Counted from the stretch's first letter, positions 50,621 through 59,732 are shown. The stretch is 64,000 nucleotides of DNA from Streptomyces sp. NBC_01241 (GCF_041435435.1 NZ_CP108494.1:8776501-8840500), one strand, 5' to 3'. Program-made: numbers and translations. Notes: generated by a model not told the origin, from the letters alone.

Positions 50621-52312
50621 GTGATCACAACAACAGGCGAGGGTGTGGACGGCGGCGCTGCGGAGACCGTCACCTATGACGTGGCGATTCTCGGCTCCGG
50701 CCTGGCCGGCTCGCTCCTCGCGGCGATCCTGGCGCGGCAGGGCGCCAAGGTCCTGCTGCTCGACGGTGGACAGCACCCCCGGTTCGCCATCGGCGAGTCG
50801 ACCATCCCGTACACGCTGCTGACGCTGCGGACCCTGGCCGAGCGCTACGACGTTCCGGAGATATCCGCGCTGGCGTCGTTCACCGAGACGACCAAGACCC
50901 TGGGCGCACGGTTCGGCGTCAAGCGTCACTTCGGGTTCCTGCTGCACCGCGAGGGCGCCCCGCAGAATCCTCGTGAGGTCAACGAGTTCGGCACCCCGCC
51001 GCAGGTCCTGCACGAGGCCGCGCACTACTTCAGGCAGGACGTCGACGCGTATCTGTTCCATGTGGCCGCCAAGTACGGCGCGAAGGTGCGGCAGAACTTC
51101 CTCGTCGACGACATCGACTTCGACGGCTCGGGCGTGACGCTCAGCGGCCGACGCGGCGAGTACCGTGCGCGCCACATCGTGGACGCCTCCGGCTTCCGCT
51201 CGCCGGTGGCCGAGAAGTTCGGGCTGCGCGAGGACCCGGTGCGCTTCAAGCACCACTCACGGTCGCTGTGGAACCACGCGCTGAACGTCACGCCCACCGA
51301 CCAACTGTTCGACCACATCCACCCCGAGCTGCGGCCGCCACTGCCCTGGTACGAGGGCACGGTCCACCACATGTTCGAGCGGGGTTGGGCCTGGGTGATC
51401 GGCTTCGACAACAACAAGTGGTCGACGAACCCGTTGTGCAGCATCGGCATGACGGTCGACCCGCGCGTCTACCCCAAAGTGCCCGGGATGAGCCCCGAGG
51501 AGGACTTCGCCCGGCTCTGCGCCCCCTTCCCGGACATCGCCCGGCAGTTCGAGAGTGCCATCCCGGTGCGCGAGTGGGTTTCCACCGACCGCCTGCAGTA
51601 CTCCTCCAGCGCCACCGTGGGTGATCGCTGGACGCTGCTCTCGCACGCGGCGGGGTTCATCGACCCGCTGTTCTCGCGGGGCCTGTCCAACACCTGCGAG
51701 GCGATCAACATCCTCGCCTACCGGCTGTTGCGAGCGTTCAAGGACGACGACTTCTCCGCAGAGCAGTTCGCCCATGTCGACCGGCTCCAACAGTCGATGC
51801 TCGACGTGAACGACGAACTCGTCAACGCGGCGTTCATTTCCTGGGCCGACTACGGCCTATGGAGCGCGATCTTCCGGATCTGGGGCTGGGGGGCGAACGC
51901 CGGCACCTACCGGATGCAGGAGTCGCTCACCAGGTTCCGCGAGGACGGCCGTGACGAACACTTCGTCAACCTGGAGGACGTCCCGCACGTCGGCCTGTAC
52001 TGGCCCGACAACGACGGCTTCGCCGAACTGCACAACCTGATGGTCAAGCAGACCGACGCATTCGAAGCGGGCACCACATCCGCGGCCGAAGCTGCCGACG
52101 TGCTGTACGAGGAGATCCAACAGGCCGACTACTTCCCCAAGGGCTTCGGACTGGCCGAGCGCGAGGTCCGCTTCATCGTTCCGACGCCGAAGAAGATGTT
52201 CAACCTCGTCCGTTGGGCCGTGAAGGAGGGGGATCCCCAGGTGGCCCGCATGCTCACCGCGAACGCGCGTGCGGTGGCGAAGGCGAGGCTTCGGGGGAAG
52301 AAGCTGTTCTGA
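50621..52312 (+). CDS. FAD-dependent halogenase, long subgroup (second of tandem set)
   Basis: This 563-residue protein is a clear paralogue of the preceding halogenase: GSGLAGSLLAAILARQG, GESTIPYTLLTLRTLAERYDVPEI-type opening and LLSHAAGFIDPLFSRGL. The hallmark WxWxIP reads WAWVIG (256-261), so the Pro is Gly while both Trp and the Ile remain. It may be an active halogenase with altered geometry, or have another flavin role such as coupling. The start GTG at 50621 lies behind GAGGAGAGCTGAC, 54 bases after the preceding stop. It is part of the PKS-halogenase operon. Confidence 0.85.
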   Translation: MITTTGEGVDGGAAETVTYDVAILGSGLAGSLLAAILARQGAKVLLLDGGQHPRFAIGESTIPYTLLTLRTLAERYDVPEISALASFTETTKTLGARFGVKRHFGFLLHREGAPQNPREVNEFGTPPQVLHEAAHYFRQDVDAYLFHVAAKYGAKVRQNFLVDDIDFDGSGVTLSGRRGEYRARHIVDASGFRSPVAEKFGLREDPVRFKHHSRSLWNHALNVTPTDQLFDHIHPELRPPLPWYEGTVHHMFERGWAWVIGFDNNKWSTNPLCSIGMTVDPRVYPKVPGMSPEEDFARLCAPFPDIARQFESAIPVREWVSTDRLQYSSSATVGDRWTLLSHAAGFIDPLFSRGLSNTCEAINILAYRLLRAFKDDDFSAEQFAHVDRLQQSMLDVNDELVNAAFISWADYGLWSAIFRIWGWGANAGTYRMQESLTRFREDGRDEHFVNLEDVPHVGLYWPDNDGFAELHNLMVKQTDAFEAGTTSAAEAADVLYEEIQQADYFPKGFGLAEREVRFIVPTPKKMFNLVRWAVKEGDPQVARMLTANARAVAKARLRGKKLF

Positions 52313-52354
52313 TCTCGCTCAGTCCGTCATCGGCGACCTAGTGGAGGAGAACAC

Positions 52355-54010
52355 ATGAATATCGGCCGGCAGGAGTTCGCCGACCCTGAAGAGAAGTACG
52401 ACATCGCACTCGTCGGAGCCCATCTGGCGTCGAACCTGCTGGCGGCCGTCCTGGCCCGGCACGGACTGCGAGTCCTGCTGGTGGACGCCGAGGTAGACGC
52501 CGTGACCCCGGCCGGGGAAACCACCGTCCCGTACACCGCCGAGGTCTTCTTCACCCTGGCCAGGCGGTTCGACGTCCCAGAGATCGCGTCGTTCGGGCTC
52601 ACCTGCGACCTGCCCGACTCGGTGAGGCGCACCAGTGGTGTCAAACGCAGCCTGAGCTTCCTGCACCACCAGCCCGGGCAGCTGCAGAACCCCGCTCACA
52701 CGGTTCAGTTCAACGTGCCCGGTGAGCACTCCGAGTGGCACATGTTCCGCCCGGACGTGGACGCGTACGCACACGAGGTGGCGCGCAAATACGGCGCCCG
52801 CGTGCCGCGGCACCGCAGCAGGATGACCGACATCGCGCCGCTTCCCGGCAACACGGGTGTGAGCGTCACGACCGCGGACGGAGTCCGCTATCAGGCCCGC
52901 TATCTGGTGGACGCGATCGGTATGGAGTCGCCGATCATCGCCAGGCTCGGTGGACCGGATCCGGTGGCGGACATGCGTGCCCGTTCCCGTGTGATGACCG
53001 CGCACTTCAGCGGGCTGCGACAGTTCGAGGACGCGGTGCCGCTGGAGAACTACCCCAAGGCGTCGCCCTGGTCGGCGGGCACGATCAGCCACTTGTTCAA
53101 CGGCGGCTGGATCCAGGTCGCCCACTTCGATAACCACCCCGAGGCCGGCACTCAGCGGGCCTCGGTCGCCGTGAGTGTCGACCCCGATGTCTTCGGCGAC
53201 CTCCCGAAGGACCCCGAGGCCGGGTTCCGGTCACTGATCGATCGGTTCCCGCAGCTTCGGGAGACATTCTCCGGCGCGGTCGCCACGACACCGTGGAGCA
53301 CCGACGACGTGTGGCAGCGCACCGTCTCCCCGACGGTGGGCGGTCGGCACTTCCTGTTCGAGCGCTCGGCCAGCCGCAACGACATGTTCCTCTCCCGGGA
53401 CGTCACGATGGCGGCCGAGTTGGTCTATGCCCTTGCACCCGTACTGCTCCAGGCGGCCCGGACGGACGACTGGTCCCCGCAGCGGTTCGCTCCGGTGGCC
53501 GCCTTCCAGGCGGAACTGATCGCCTTCAACGACCGGATCATCGCTGCCGCCCAGATTGCCGCGCGAGACTTCCGACTGTGGAACGCGTTCAGCCGGGTGT
53601 GGCTGCTGTGGTCGATGCTGGCGGCCCTGTCGCTGAAGAGCACCCGCAACCACGCTCTCAGCAACGGCGACTGGCGACCGACGCATCGGCTGAGCGAGGG
53701 TGCATTCTGGTTCGCACTGCCCCGCGGCCTGCCAGAGCTGCTGGAGCAGACCTTCGCGTGGACCGAGGAAATCCGCGCGGGCCGACTCGCCACGAGCGCC
53801 GCCGCCAGCCGGATTTGGCAGGCTCTGGAAGATGCGCCGTTCACGCCGCCTCTTTACGGCTTCGCCGACCCCGACGACCGTTACTACCACTTCACCCTCA
53901 CCAAGCGGCTCAAGGCGCTGGCCTGGACGAAGACGGTCGCCCCGGCGGAGTTCCGGACGATGCTGACGAAGGAGAACCTGACCAACGTTCCGCCGTCGGC
54001 TATGCACTGA
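52355..54010 (+). CDS. Degenerate halogenase-like protein (pseudo-enzyme)
   Basis: This protein of 551 residues has the same fold and length as its two neighbours but has lost the cofactor motifs. The dinucleotide motif GxGxxG reads GAHLASN (21-27). The WxWxIP position reads WIQVAH (252-257). The FAD-contact stretch HAAGFIDPLYSRGL has become RSASRNDMFLSRDV. Other segments stay similar (RRFDVPEIASFG, FRPDVDAYAHEVARKYGA, LWNAFSRVWLLWSMLAALSL). The open frame is intact over 1.6 kb with AGTGGAGGAGAAC before the ATG, so it is kept for some function: partner, scaffold or a different chemistry. PltD of the pyoluteorin pathway is a known comparable case of a required halogenase-like protein without evident halogenase cofactor motifs. 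A strong hairpin follows the gene. Confidence 0.83.
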   Translation: MNIGRQEFADPEEKYDIALVGAHLASNLLAAVLARHGLRVLLVDAEVDAVTPAGETTVPYTAEVFFTLARRFDVPEIASFGLTCDLPDSVRRTSGVKRSLSFLHHQPGQLQNPAHTVQFNVPGEHSEWHMFRPDVDAYAHEVARKYGARVPRHRSRMTDIAPLPGNTGVSVTTADGVRYQARYLVDAIGMESPIIARLGGPDPVADMRARSRVMTAHFSGLRQFEDAVPLENYPKASPWSAGTISHLFNGGWIQVAHFDNHPEAGTQRASVAVSVDPDVFGDLPKDPEAGFRSLIDRFPQLRETFSGAVATTPWSTDDVWQRTVSPTVGGRHFLFERSASRNDMFLSRDVTMAAELVYALAPVLLQAARTDDWSPQRFAPVAAFQAELIAFNDRIIAAAQIAARDFRLWNAFSRVWLLWSMLAALSLKSTRNHALSNGDWRPTHRLSEGAFWFALPRGLPELLEQTFAWTEEIRAGRLATSAAASRIWQALEDAPFTPPLYGFADPDDRYYHFTLTKRLKALAWTKTVAPAEFRTMLTKENLTNVPPSAMH

Positions 54011-54036
54011 CGCCCGGGCGCATCATCCCCCAGCAG

Positions 54037-54069
54037 CATGTCCCAGAGGGTTGAAACCTCTGGGACATG
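54037..54069 (+). terminator. Strong hairpin ending the PKS-halogenase operon
   Basis: The 13-base arm CATGTCCCAGAGG (54037-54049) pairs perfectly with CCTCTGGGACATG (54057-54069) around a 7-base loop. It marks the right end of the biosynthetic cluster. Confidence 0.8.
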
Positions 54070-54330
54070 TTGCGCCCGGCTCTGCCGATGGTGATCCGCA
54101 GGCGAATACAGGCCAGGCTCGGCGGAGACGGTGAACCAGCTGTTCGAGGCGATCCGCCGCGATCTCACCGGGTGGGCGACAGGCTGCCGAGGTTCCTGGC
54201 CGTCTCGGCACGGCGTGGCCCGCCAGACGGTCATGGAGACGATCTCGACGGTGCTGCCCCTGACACTTGACCTCCCGGCTGGCGAAGAGGAACGGGGCGA
54301 GGCCCGTCAGTTGTCATCAGTAAGGCGCGG
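54070..54330. other. Gap between cluster terminator and tap-like remnant
   Basis: Short open frames only; no recognisable gene. Confidence 0.4.
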
Positions 54331-54574
54331 GTGAACATGCATCGCAAGATGTTCAAGATGGCGGAGTTCACCGGCCTGTTCCCGCTCGCGGTGCTGTCCG
54401 ACTGCGTCGTCTACCCGAGCCCCGGCCCCTCCCCGCTTAACTTCCTGCCCTACAGCGCCTCCGGCAAGCCGATCCCGGGCGCCTTCCGCCTCGGTCCCAC
54501 GCCGGGCCTGGCCAAGGTCGAAGGCGTCCATCAAGGGCGACGGCCACGACGCCAAGTTCGACGAAGGCGAGTAG
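54331..54574 (+). pseudogene. C-terminal remnant of a telomere-associated protein (Tap-like) gene
   Basis: The frame from 54331 reads HRKMFKMAEFTGLFPLAV, then LSDCVVYPSPGPSP, LNFLPYSASGKPIPGAFRLG and TPGLAKVEG. This closely resembles, from memory, the C-terminal region of Streptomyces Tap. It then slips frame and ends as IKGDGHDAKFDEGE and TAG (54572-54574). The acidic ending, the position immediately upstream of a Tpg-like gene and the four-base gap match the normal tap-tpg operon. About nine tenths of Tap is missing. Tap recruits Tpg to the chromosome ends, so this is a remnant of a linear-replicon end-replication module. Family assignment is from memory and needs a search. Confidence 0.6.
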
Positions 54575-54578
54575 AGCC

Positions 54579-54905
54579 GTGGACGCCGGCAGCGCCGGCC
54601 AGGAGACGTTCACGAAGGAACCGTCCAAGACCCTCAAGGGCCAGATAGGCTACCTGATAAAGCAACTCAAGAGCACGCGGGCCGTCGCCCAGGAACTCGG
54701 GGTCAGCCAGCGGTCGGTGGAGCGCTACCTCAAAGGCGACCGCAAGCACCCGCCCAAGGCCATCGCCGACAAGATCAACGCCGCCGTACGCTCGCGTCGG
54801 CAGTCCCAGGTCCGCAAGCGCCGCCGAAAGCAGGCCGCCGAGACCGGCGGGATCACCGTGGAAACGGCTCCTCCCACCGCGGGCAGAAGGCCGCCGACCG
54901 GCTGA
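54579..54905 (+). pseudogene. Truncated telomere terminal protein (Tpg-like) gene
   Basis: From a GTG at 54579 the frame reads ETFTKEPSKTLKGQIGYLI, KQLKSTRAVAQELGVSQR, SVERYLKGDRKHPPKAIAD and KRRRKQAAETGGITVET. This matches the N-terminal DNA-binding half of Streptomyces Tpg terminal proteins, including the helix-turn-helix AQELGVSQRSVERYLKGD. Functional Tpg has about 184 residues. This frame stops after 108, losing the C-terminal half that normally follows GGITVET. It is therefore likely non-functional. It sits just downstream of the Tap-like remnant and supports a subtelomeric or plasmid-end origin of this DNA. Confidence 0.65.
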
Positions 54906-54928
54906 CCAGCGCTTTCCCAAACGCGGTC

Positions 54929-55290
54929 ATGGTGCACACCCCGATCGGCCGCATGTCCTACGAATCAGCTCGCGATCTTCCCTCATTCCTCGAACTGGAC
55001 CGGCAGCTGAAGTTGCTGCGTCTGCTCGGGAAGGCCGGCCGGGAACAAGCAGCGTCGATCGAGACGCAGATGCGTGAGTTGGCGGACACCGTCGATGCCT
55101 TCTACCAGCTGCTCGGCGACAAGCACTGGATCTTCCACGACCGGCTTTCCCTCACGGCGGTGCGTGCCGTCCTGGAGACCGCGGGCGGCGACGTGGACCG
55201 GCCGAGCAGCTGCTGATCGAGCACTACCACGACCCCGAATGCCTGACGCTCATGCTTCTTCCCCTGCGGAAACTGCCTGATGATCTGCGA
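54929..55290 (+). pseudogene. Hypothetical protein fragment with frameshift
   Basis: I do not recognise a named family. The frame from 54929 reads a helical protein (FLELDRQLKLLRLLGKAG, TQMRELADTVDAFYQLLGDK, HWIFHDRLSLTAVRAVLE) up to a stop at 55216. After DVDR the neighbouring frame continues sensibly as AEQLLIEHYHDPECLTLML and LPLRKLPDDLRFF, so one base has probably been lost near 55200. It is cut off by the left end of the transposon that follows. Confidence 0.4.
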
Positions 55291-56677
55291 TTTTTTGGCG
55301 GTGGTGGTTCGGCATTGTGATGTCAGTGCGGTAGCTGCGGTGTTTGTGCTGTTCAGATGGTCGCGGTGAGTAGTTCGGGTGGTGACACAGTTGCCGATTT
55401 CGTGCTGACGTTTTTGGTGATGATGCGGGTCGGTTTGTTGCCGGTCGGTACAGCATGGGTGTGTTGTTGCTGGTCAGGGCTGTGCTGGCAGGGGGTGGGT
55501 GCTGAGAGTTGGGGACGGGTGTCCTGTCTCTGTGAGGTGTAGGCAGTCCCGCTTTTCTGTAGGCGTGTACGGCTCTGTCTCGGTCATGTGTAGGCACAGC
55601 GACGACCTCCACGTCGTCACACAGGCCATCGCCGAATTCCACCGCTGCTTCCCGGTGCAGGCGCCCCTCCGAGGCACCAGCCGCACATGGCTCAGCACGA
55701 CCACCGAGGCCACAGCAAGACAGATCGAGGCCCTCCTGAACCCTCCGAGAGACACAACCCGCGTCCACGGCCAGATGAGACATCGAGGCCCATCGACAGA
55801 TCGGCGTCCTCGACTGATCACTCAGCCCCCGAGCGAGTGGGAGACCATATGACCGAGCCGAACAGGACCCCTGGTTGACCTTCACCTTGGGGGAGGCCAC
55901 GATGTCTGCCCCGGTGACCGCGTGGATGGTCAGCGCTGTGGCGTGCAGGGGGTGTGCCACCGTGGTCAGCCGTGCGGCGAGAACGTCTGCTGGTGTGTGG
56001 TCACGCCCTCGCGCGGACGGTGCGCCGCTCGTTGTGGAGGCGAGCTCGGGTGCGCTTTGGCACCGGGCGCGTGCGGGACGGTCTATGACCATGCCGGCGG
56101 GCGGCGTCTGAGGGCTGATCCACTGCCCGTCGTCCTGGCGAGGGGTTGGTTCGATGTGCCGCTGCTGTCCGATGTTTCGCGTGCCGGTCAGTGAGGGGTC
56201 TGTCCGGTCAAGAGCGATACGGGCCTGGGGGAGGGTCTCGATGATGTGGTGCGGGGTTTCTTCGAGGAGCGTTCTCAGGGCCAGGCCGGCCGGTCGGTGC
56301 CAGAGGAGGGTGAGGCGGATACCGCACCGTTCCCGCAGGGTCAGCAGTTGTCTGAATCGGGTGGTGGTGAGGCGGTCGGTGCGGCAGACGATGAGGTGCC
56401 CGGTGCGGTGGGTGAGTATCCAGGTGGCGACGGCGTCCCAGGCGGGGCGCTGGGAGTCGGCCCATGTCCCGTACGTTTCTCCGTCTTGGGGGAGTCGTTT
56501 GCCCAGGGCGTAGAGGAGGTCGTGGGCGAGGGCGGCGGGTGCTCCGTTGGCGGGGCTGGGGTCGACGGTCAGACGACCCAGGACGGGTTCGTGTGCGGTA
56601 TGCGCGGCGGCCGTCCATGCGGGGTGGTCGTCCTTGTCGTGGATGACGGTGACCGGTGGTGGGCCGCCGATGGTCAC
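55250..56677 (-). CDS. Third gene of the TniA/TniB-like transposon, unknown function
   Basis: This is a protein of up to 475 residues that I cannot assign. The N-terminal part (about 1-260) looks like a real coding sequence: AALAHDLLYALGKRLPQDG, WDAVATWILTHRTGHLIVC, RTDRLTTTRFRQLLTLRER and the later DVLAARLTTVAHPLHATAL. The remainder is low-complexity, overlaps the repeated motifs at 55537-55597 and may be non-functional extension. The GTG at 56677 shares a base with the ATPase stop (TAGTG), so it is the last gene of the transposase - ATPase operon. In that place TniQ-type target-selection or regulatory proteins are expected, but I see no zinc-finger or TniQ motif. Confidence 0.55.
   Translation of the reverse strand: MTIGGPPPVTVIHDKDDHPAWTAAAHTAHEPVLGRLTVDPSPANGAPAALAHDLLYALGKRLPQDGETYGTWADSQRPAWDAVATWILTHRTGHLIVCRTDRLTTTRFRQLLTLRERCGIRLTLLWHRPAGLALRTLLEETPHHIIETLPQARIALDRTDPSLTGTRNIGQQRHIEPTPRQDDGQWISPQTPPAGMVIDRPARARCQSAPELASTTSGAPSARGRDHTPADVLAARLTTVAHPLHATALTIHAVTGADIVASPKVKVNQGSCSARSYGLPLARGLSDQSRTPICRWASMSHLAVDAGCVSRRVQEGLDLSCCGLGGRAEPCAAGASEGRLHREAAVEFGDGLCDDVEVVAVPTHDRDRAVHAYRKAGLPTPHRDRTPVPNSQHPPPASTALTSNNTPMLYRPATNRPASSPKTSARNRQLCHHPNYSPRPSEQHKHRSYRTDITMPNHHRQKIADHQAVSAGEEA
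55537..55597 (+). repeat. Repeated GTGTAGGCA-type motifs, candidate transposon-end sites
   Basis: GTGTAGGCAG (55537-55546), CTGTAGGCG (55557-55565) and GTGTAGGCAC (55588-55597) are direct near-repeats. Related copies occur beyond the other end of the three-gene unit: GTGCCTCCAC at 59173-59182 (inverted) and GTGCAGGCAC at 59307-59316. Multiple transposase-binding repeats at each end are known for Tn7-like and Tn5053-like elements, but these motifs are short. Confidence 0.35.
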
Positions 56678-57453
56678 TACATGCCGCCGATTTTGCTGTA
56701 GACCCAGCGCACGAGGTCTTCGTCGACCTCTATGAGGTTCAGTTTCTTCATGCCGGCGAGGATGTGGGTGGTGATGTTGGCCCAGTTGCGGAAGCTGCCG
56801 TGGGCGGCCTGCTTGTCGATCGCGTCGATCAACACGGTGTCCACGTTCGCCCAGACGGGGTGGAAGGCGGGGATCGTCTCCCTCACTTCGTCCTTGGACA
56901 TCCGGGTGAACTCCTGCCAGATGAAGATCCGGGAGGCCAGCATCGGCTCACGGCGCAGGACCTTGTAGCAGCCGTCGCCCCCGGCGAAGATCACCGCGAT
57001 GTTGGTGCGTTTGTCGTCCCACAGATGGCGCCAGAACTCGAACCCGGTCTTCTTCATCCACTGCGCCTCGTCACAGACCAGGACCCGGAACTCCTCGGCG
57101 AGCGCCTCCTTGAGGAGGGTGTCGAACTCGATCGGGCGGGCCGGCGGCTCACCCGGCAGCCCCAGCGCCTGGAAGAGACCGTGGCGGATGTCCCGGGGAG
57201 TCGGTCCGGCCCGCAGCTCCAGGCGATGGGTGATGTCCGGGGCGAGATGCCGCAGTGCTGAGTTCACCGACATCGTCTTGCCGGATCCGGCCGGCCCGTA
57301 GACGCACATCATGGCTTTCGCCTCGATGACGGCCTCGATGTTGTCCCGCGTGGTCAGCAGCGTGTCGGTGCCGACCAACTGCCCCTGCTCCAGGCCCAGG
57401 AAGTGGTCTTCGCTCTCGTCGGGCAGCAGCCCGTAGTCCAGATCAGCGATCAT
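56677..57453 (-). CDS. TniB/TnsC-like AAA+ ATPase
   Basis: This is an ATPase of 258 residues of the TniB/MuB-like type used by Mu-like transposons for target choice and transposase activation. Walker A is MCVYGPAGSGKTMSV and Walker B is FRVLVCDEAQWM. An Arg-rich sensor region is at SRIFIWQEFTRMSKDEV. The C-terminal helices FRNWANITTHILAGMKKL are typical. The ATG at 57453 overlaps the transposase stop (TGATG), and the following gene shares a base with its own stop, giving a tightly coupled three-gene operon. The gene is intact. Confidence 0.85.
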   Translation of the reverse strand: MIADLDYGLLPDESEDHFLGLEQGQLVGTDTLLTTRDNIEAVIEAKAMMCVYGPAGSGKTMSVNSALRHLAPDITHRLELRAGPTPRDIRHGLFQALGLPGEPPARPIEFDTLLKEALAEEFRVLVCDEAQWMKKTGFEFWRHLWDDKRTNIAVIFAGGDGCYKVLRREPMLASRIFIWQEFTRMSKDEVRETIPAFHPVWANVDTVLIDAIDKQAAHGSFRNWANITTHILAGMKKLNLIEVDEDLVRWVYSKIGGM

Positions 57454-59047
57454 CAGCCTTGGTCCTCATCAGGAGTAGGTGTGCGCGGGGGCTTCGGGCG
57501 GGCCCAGGTATCGGGCGCGGGGCCGTGCGGAACGAGACCGGGGCGGGCCAGCGCGCGGCGGTCCGTCTGCGCTGCTGCGCCCAGTTCCTCTTCGGCCTGC
57601 GCGGAGGTCGGGGAGGTGAGAGGCCTGGGCGGGGCGGCGGTGGTGGAGGCTTCGAAGCGCTGGCGGCGCAGTTTCTCCGCGGCCTTCAGATCGGCCTTGA
57701 GCCGCCGGGCGGCCGCGGTCCGTGCTGCCTGGACGGAGCGGATCTGCTCCCGGCTCGCCGCAGCGGCCAGGAACGCCGATCCGAGGTGGCGGCCGGTCGT
57801 GGCGTCGAAGACTTCGATGGTGTCGTCGTGATGGGGCAGGTGCCGTACCGAGACCTTGGTGCCGGTACGGCCGTTCATCCAGGGGCGAGGTAGTCCCGGC
57901 GGCGCCACCGCACCCCGCTGGTGCTGATCGTGTACGTACGGCCGTCGTCCTCCAGGGCGAACGTCGCCAGCTGCCCTGGGGACACATCCGTGAGCGGTGT
58001 CGCGTCGGCCTGCCACGCCTCGACTGGCGTCTTGCCGTTCAACGCGGACGGGTGGTGGCGGGTGTTCCACCAGGTCACCCAGTCCAGCAGCAGCCCCACG
58101 AACGCCTCATACGTCAGAGGCGGGGCGTCGGGGTCGGCGAGCCGGCCACCGGTGAGTTTCTGACGGCCGGTGTAGCGGGGGAGGGAGACGAGGAACATCT
58201 CCTCCACCGCGTCGTTCAACGCCTCGATCGAGCCCTTCAAGTGCGGGGTATAGGCAGGCAGATCGGTCACGGGAACGGCGAGCGCACCCATCGCCGCGGT
58301 GACCGTCGCACACAGGAACTCCTTGCCGCGATCGACCCGGATCTGACCCGGCAGCCCGCCCACCGGACCGAACGGCTCGCTGCGGGTGATCGCGATCCGC
58401 AGGGACGCCAGCACCGCGTCCCGGCTCGGAGCGTGCGCGGTGACCGCGGCCCCGGTGATCGCCTTGGTGACGCAGTCGATGAACCAGGTCACCCACGGTG
58501 TGGCCAGCTCGCCTTCTACATCGACTTCGACAGGCACGTGCTTGTGGTCGCCCTCCCACACCGCATTGCGGTGCGTCGGCGGGCGCTGCCCGAACACGTC
58601 GTGAGCACGGCGGGCGGCTTCCCCGCTCTTCAGCCCGGCCCGCTCGCCGCGGGTCAGGTCCCGGCGGATCGCCCGGTGCAACGTGGAGAGCGAGGGCACC
58701 GCGGGAGCGTTCGGATCGTCGGCCGCCCGCTGTACCAGCTCGGCGTGGACTCGGGAGGCGTTACCGCCCCACAGCGCCAGCAGCCGCCGGACTTCCGTGG
58801 TGACCGTGAAATGGGGCGCCTCCACCCGTGCGAGGCGGTGATCCTCGCGGGCAGCGGCCAGCCACCGCCACACTGTCCGCTCCGACTTCCCCAACGCCTT
58901 TGCCACCAGGCGCACATGCGCGGCGCTCAGCTCACCGCGGCTGTCGAGGTCCAGCAGTCGGGGCATTGCCGCCGCCCGGCCCGACGCTGGCGGGAACACG
59001 GCCACCGGACCGCTTTCGCGATCACCATCACGCCTTCCCTGCATCAT
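57453..59047 (-). pseudogene. TniA/TnsB-like Mu-type transposase, frameshifted near its C-terminus
   Basis: Leftwards from an ATG at 59047 (GGGAAGG upstream) the frame carries helix-turn-helix segments (VRLVAKALGKSERTVWRWL). The integrase core has its first Asp in NAVWEGDHKHVPVEV, second in IRVDRGKEFLCA and Glu in HLKGSIEALNDAVEE. The Mu C-terminal region begins (WWNTRHHPSALNGKTPVEAW). At RRRDYLAP (about 57885) the frame hits a stop. The neighbouring frame continues with WMNGRTGTKVSVRHLPHHD and FDATTGRHLGSAFLAAA to a stop that overlaps the ATPase ATG. Restoring one C in CGCCCCTGG would join them. It is either inactivated, frameshifted on purpose, or a sequencing error. Confidence 0.8.
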
Positions 59048-59182
59048 GGCCCTTCCCACGAGAACCGGACGGCATGAACTGCCCTCCAGGCCCCAGGTAT
59101 CGCAGCCCTTCGGCACCCTACTGACGTGAATCGGCATAAGACTGACAGCAGCCATGGTCATCCGGTACAGATGTGCCTCCAC

Positions 59183-59732
59183 GTGGCGCCCAGCATGGTT
59201 GATCTGGTGCTCTGCACGGACGCCGACGCCCGCGTCTTGTGGCCGGGGTGCGTATCCGGTGTCACTGACCCAGGTACGGGGCGTGCTGCTCGGACGGTTC
59301 GGCCGGGTGCAGGCACGTCTATGGGCACGTGGTCATGTGTGGGTACGTGCGGGGGAGCGGCGGGTGCGGTGGCGTCGGGTGGTGAGGCTGTTGATGTCTG
59401 TGGTGGCCGCGGTCAGGGCGTCCAGCCTCTCACCCCGTCCAACTGACCGCCGTCCGAGGGATGAAAAGTCATACCGGACAAGGAGATGAGCTGTCCGCAC
59501 ACAAGGAGATCAACTCTCCGCTCACCCGGACGTCCCACTCTCCGTGGACAGCGACTTCGACGCCTACTGGCGCTACCACCAGCAACGCGATCACCTACGG
59601 TTCACACCATCCGCTACCGCGACATACTCGCCCTCGCCGCATGACCAACAGCCCGGGAACAAGGACTGCCCGCGGCGTTAGGGTTTCCGGGACAGGCCAT
59701 ACGGCACGCTGCACCCCTGGGGACGAAACAGT
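59183..59732. other. Intergenic region beside the transposon's right end
   Basis: No gene is supported. It contains GTG-AGGCAC-like motifs (59173-59182, 59307-59316) and GGTCATGTGTGGGTAC at 59332, resembling GGTCATGTGTAGGCAC at 55582. The element boundary probably lies here. Confidence 0.4.

Noticed and set aside
55537..55597. CRISPR-like array from the repeated GTGTAGGCA motif
   Set aside because: The repeats are only about ten bases, irregularly spaced and imperfect, and no cas genes are present. Transposon-end sites are a better reading.
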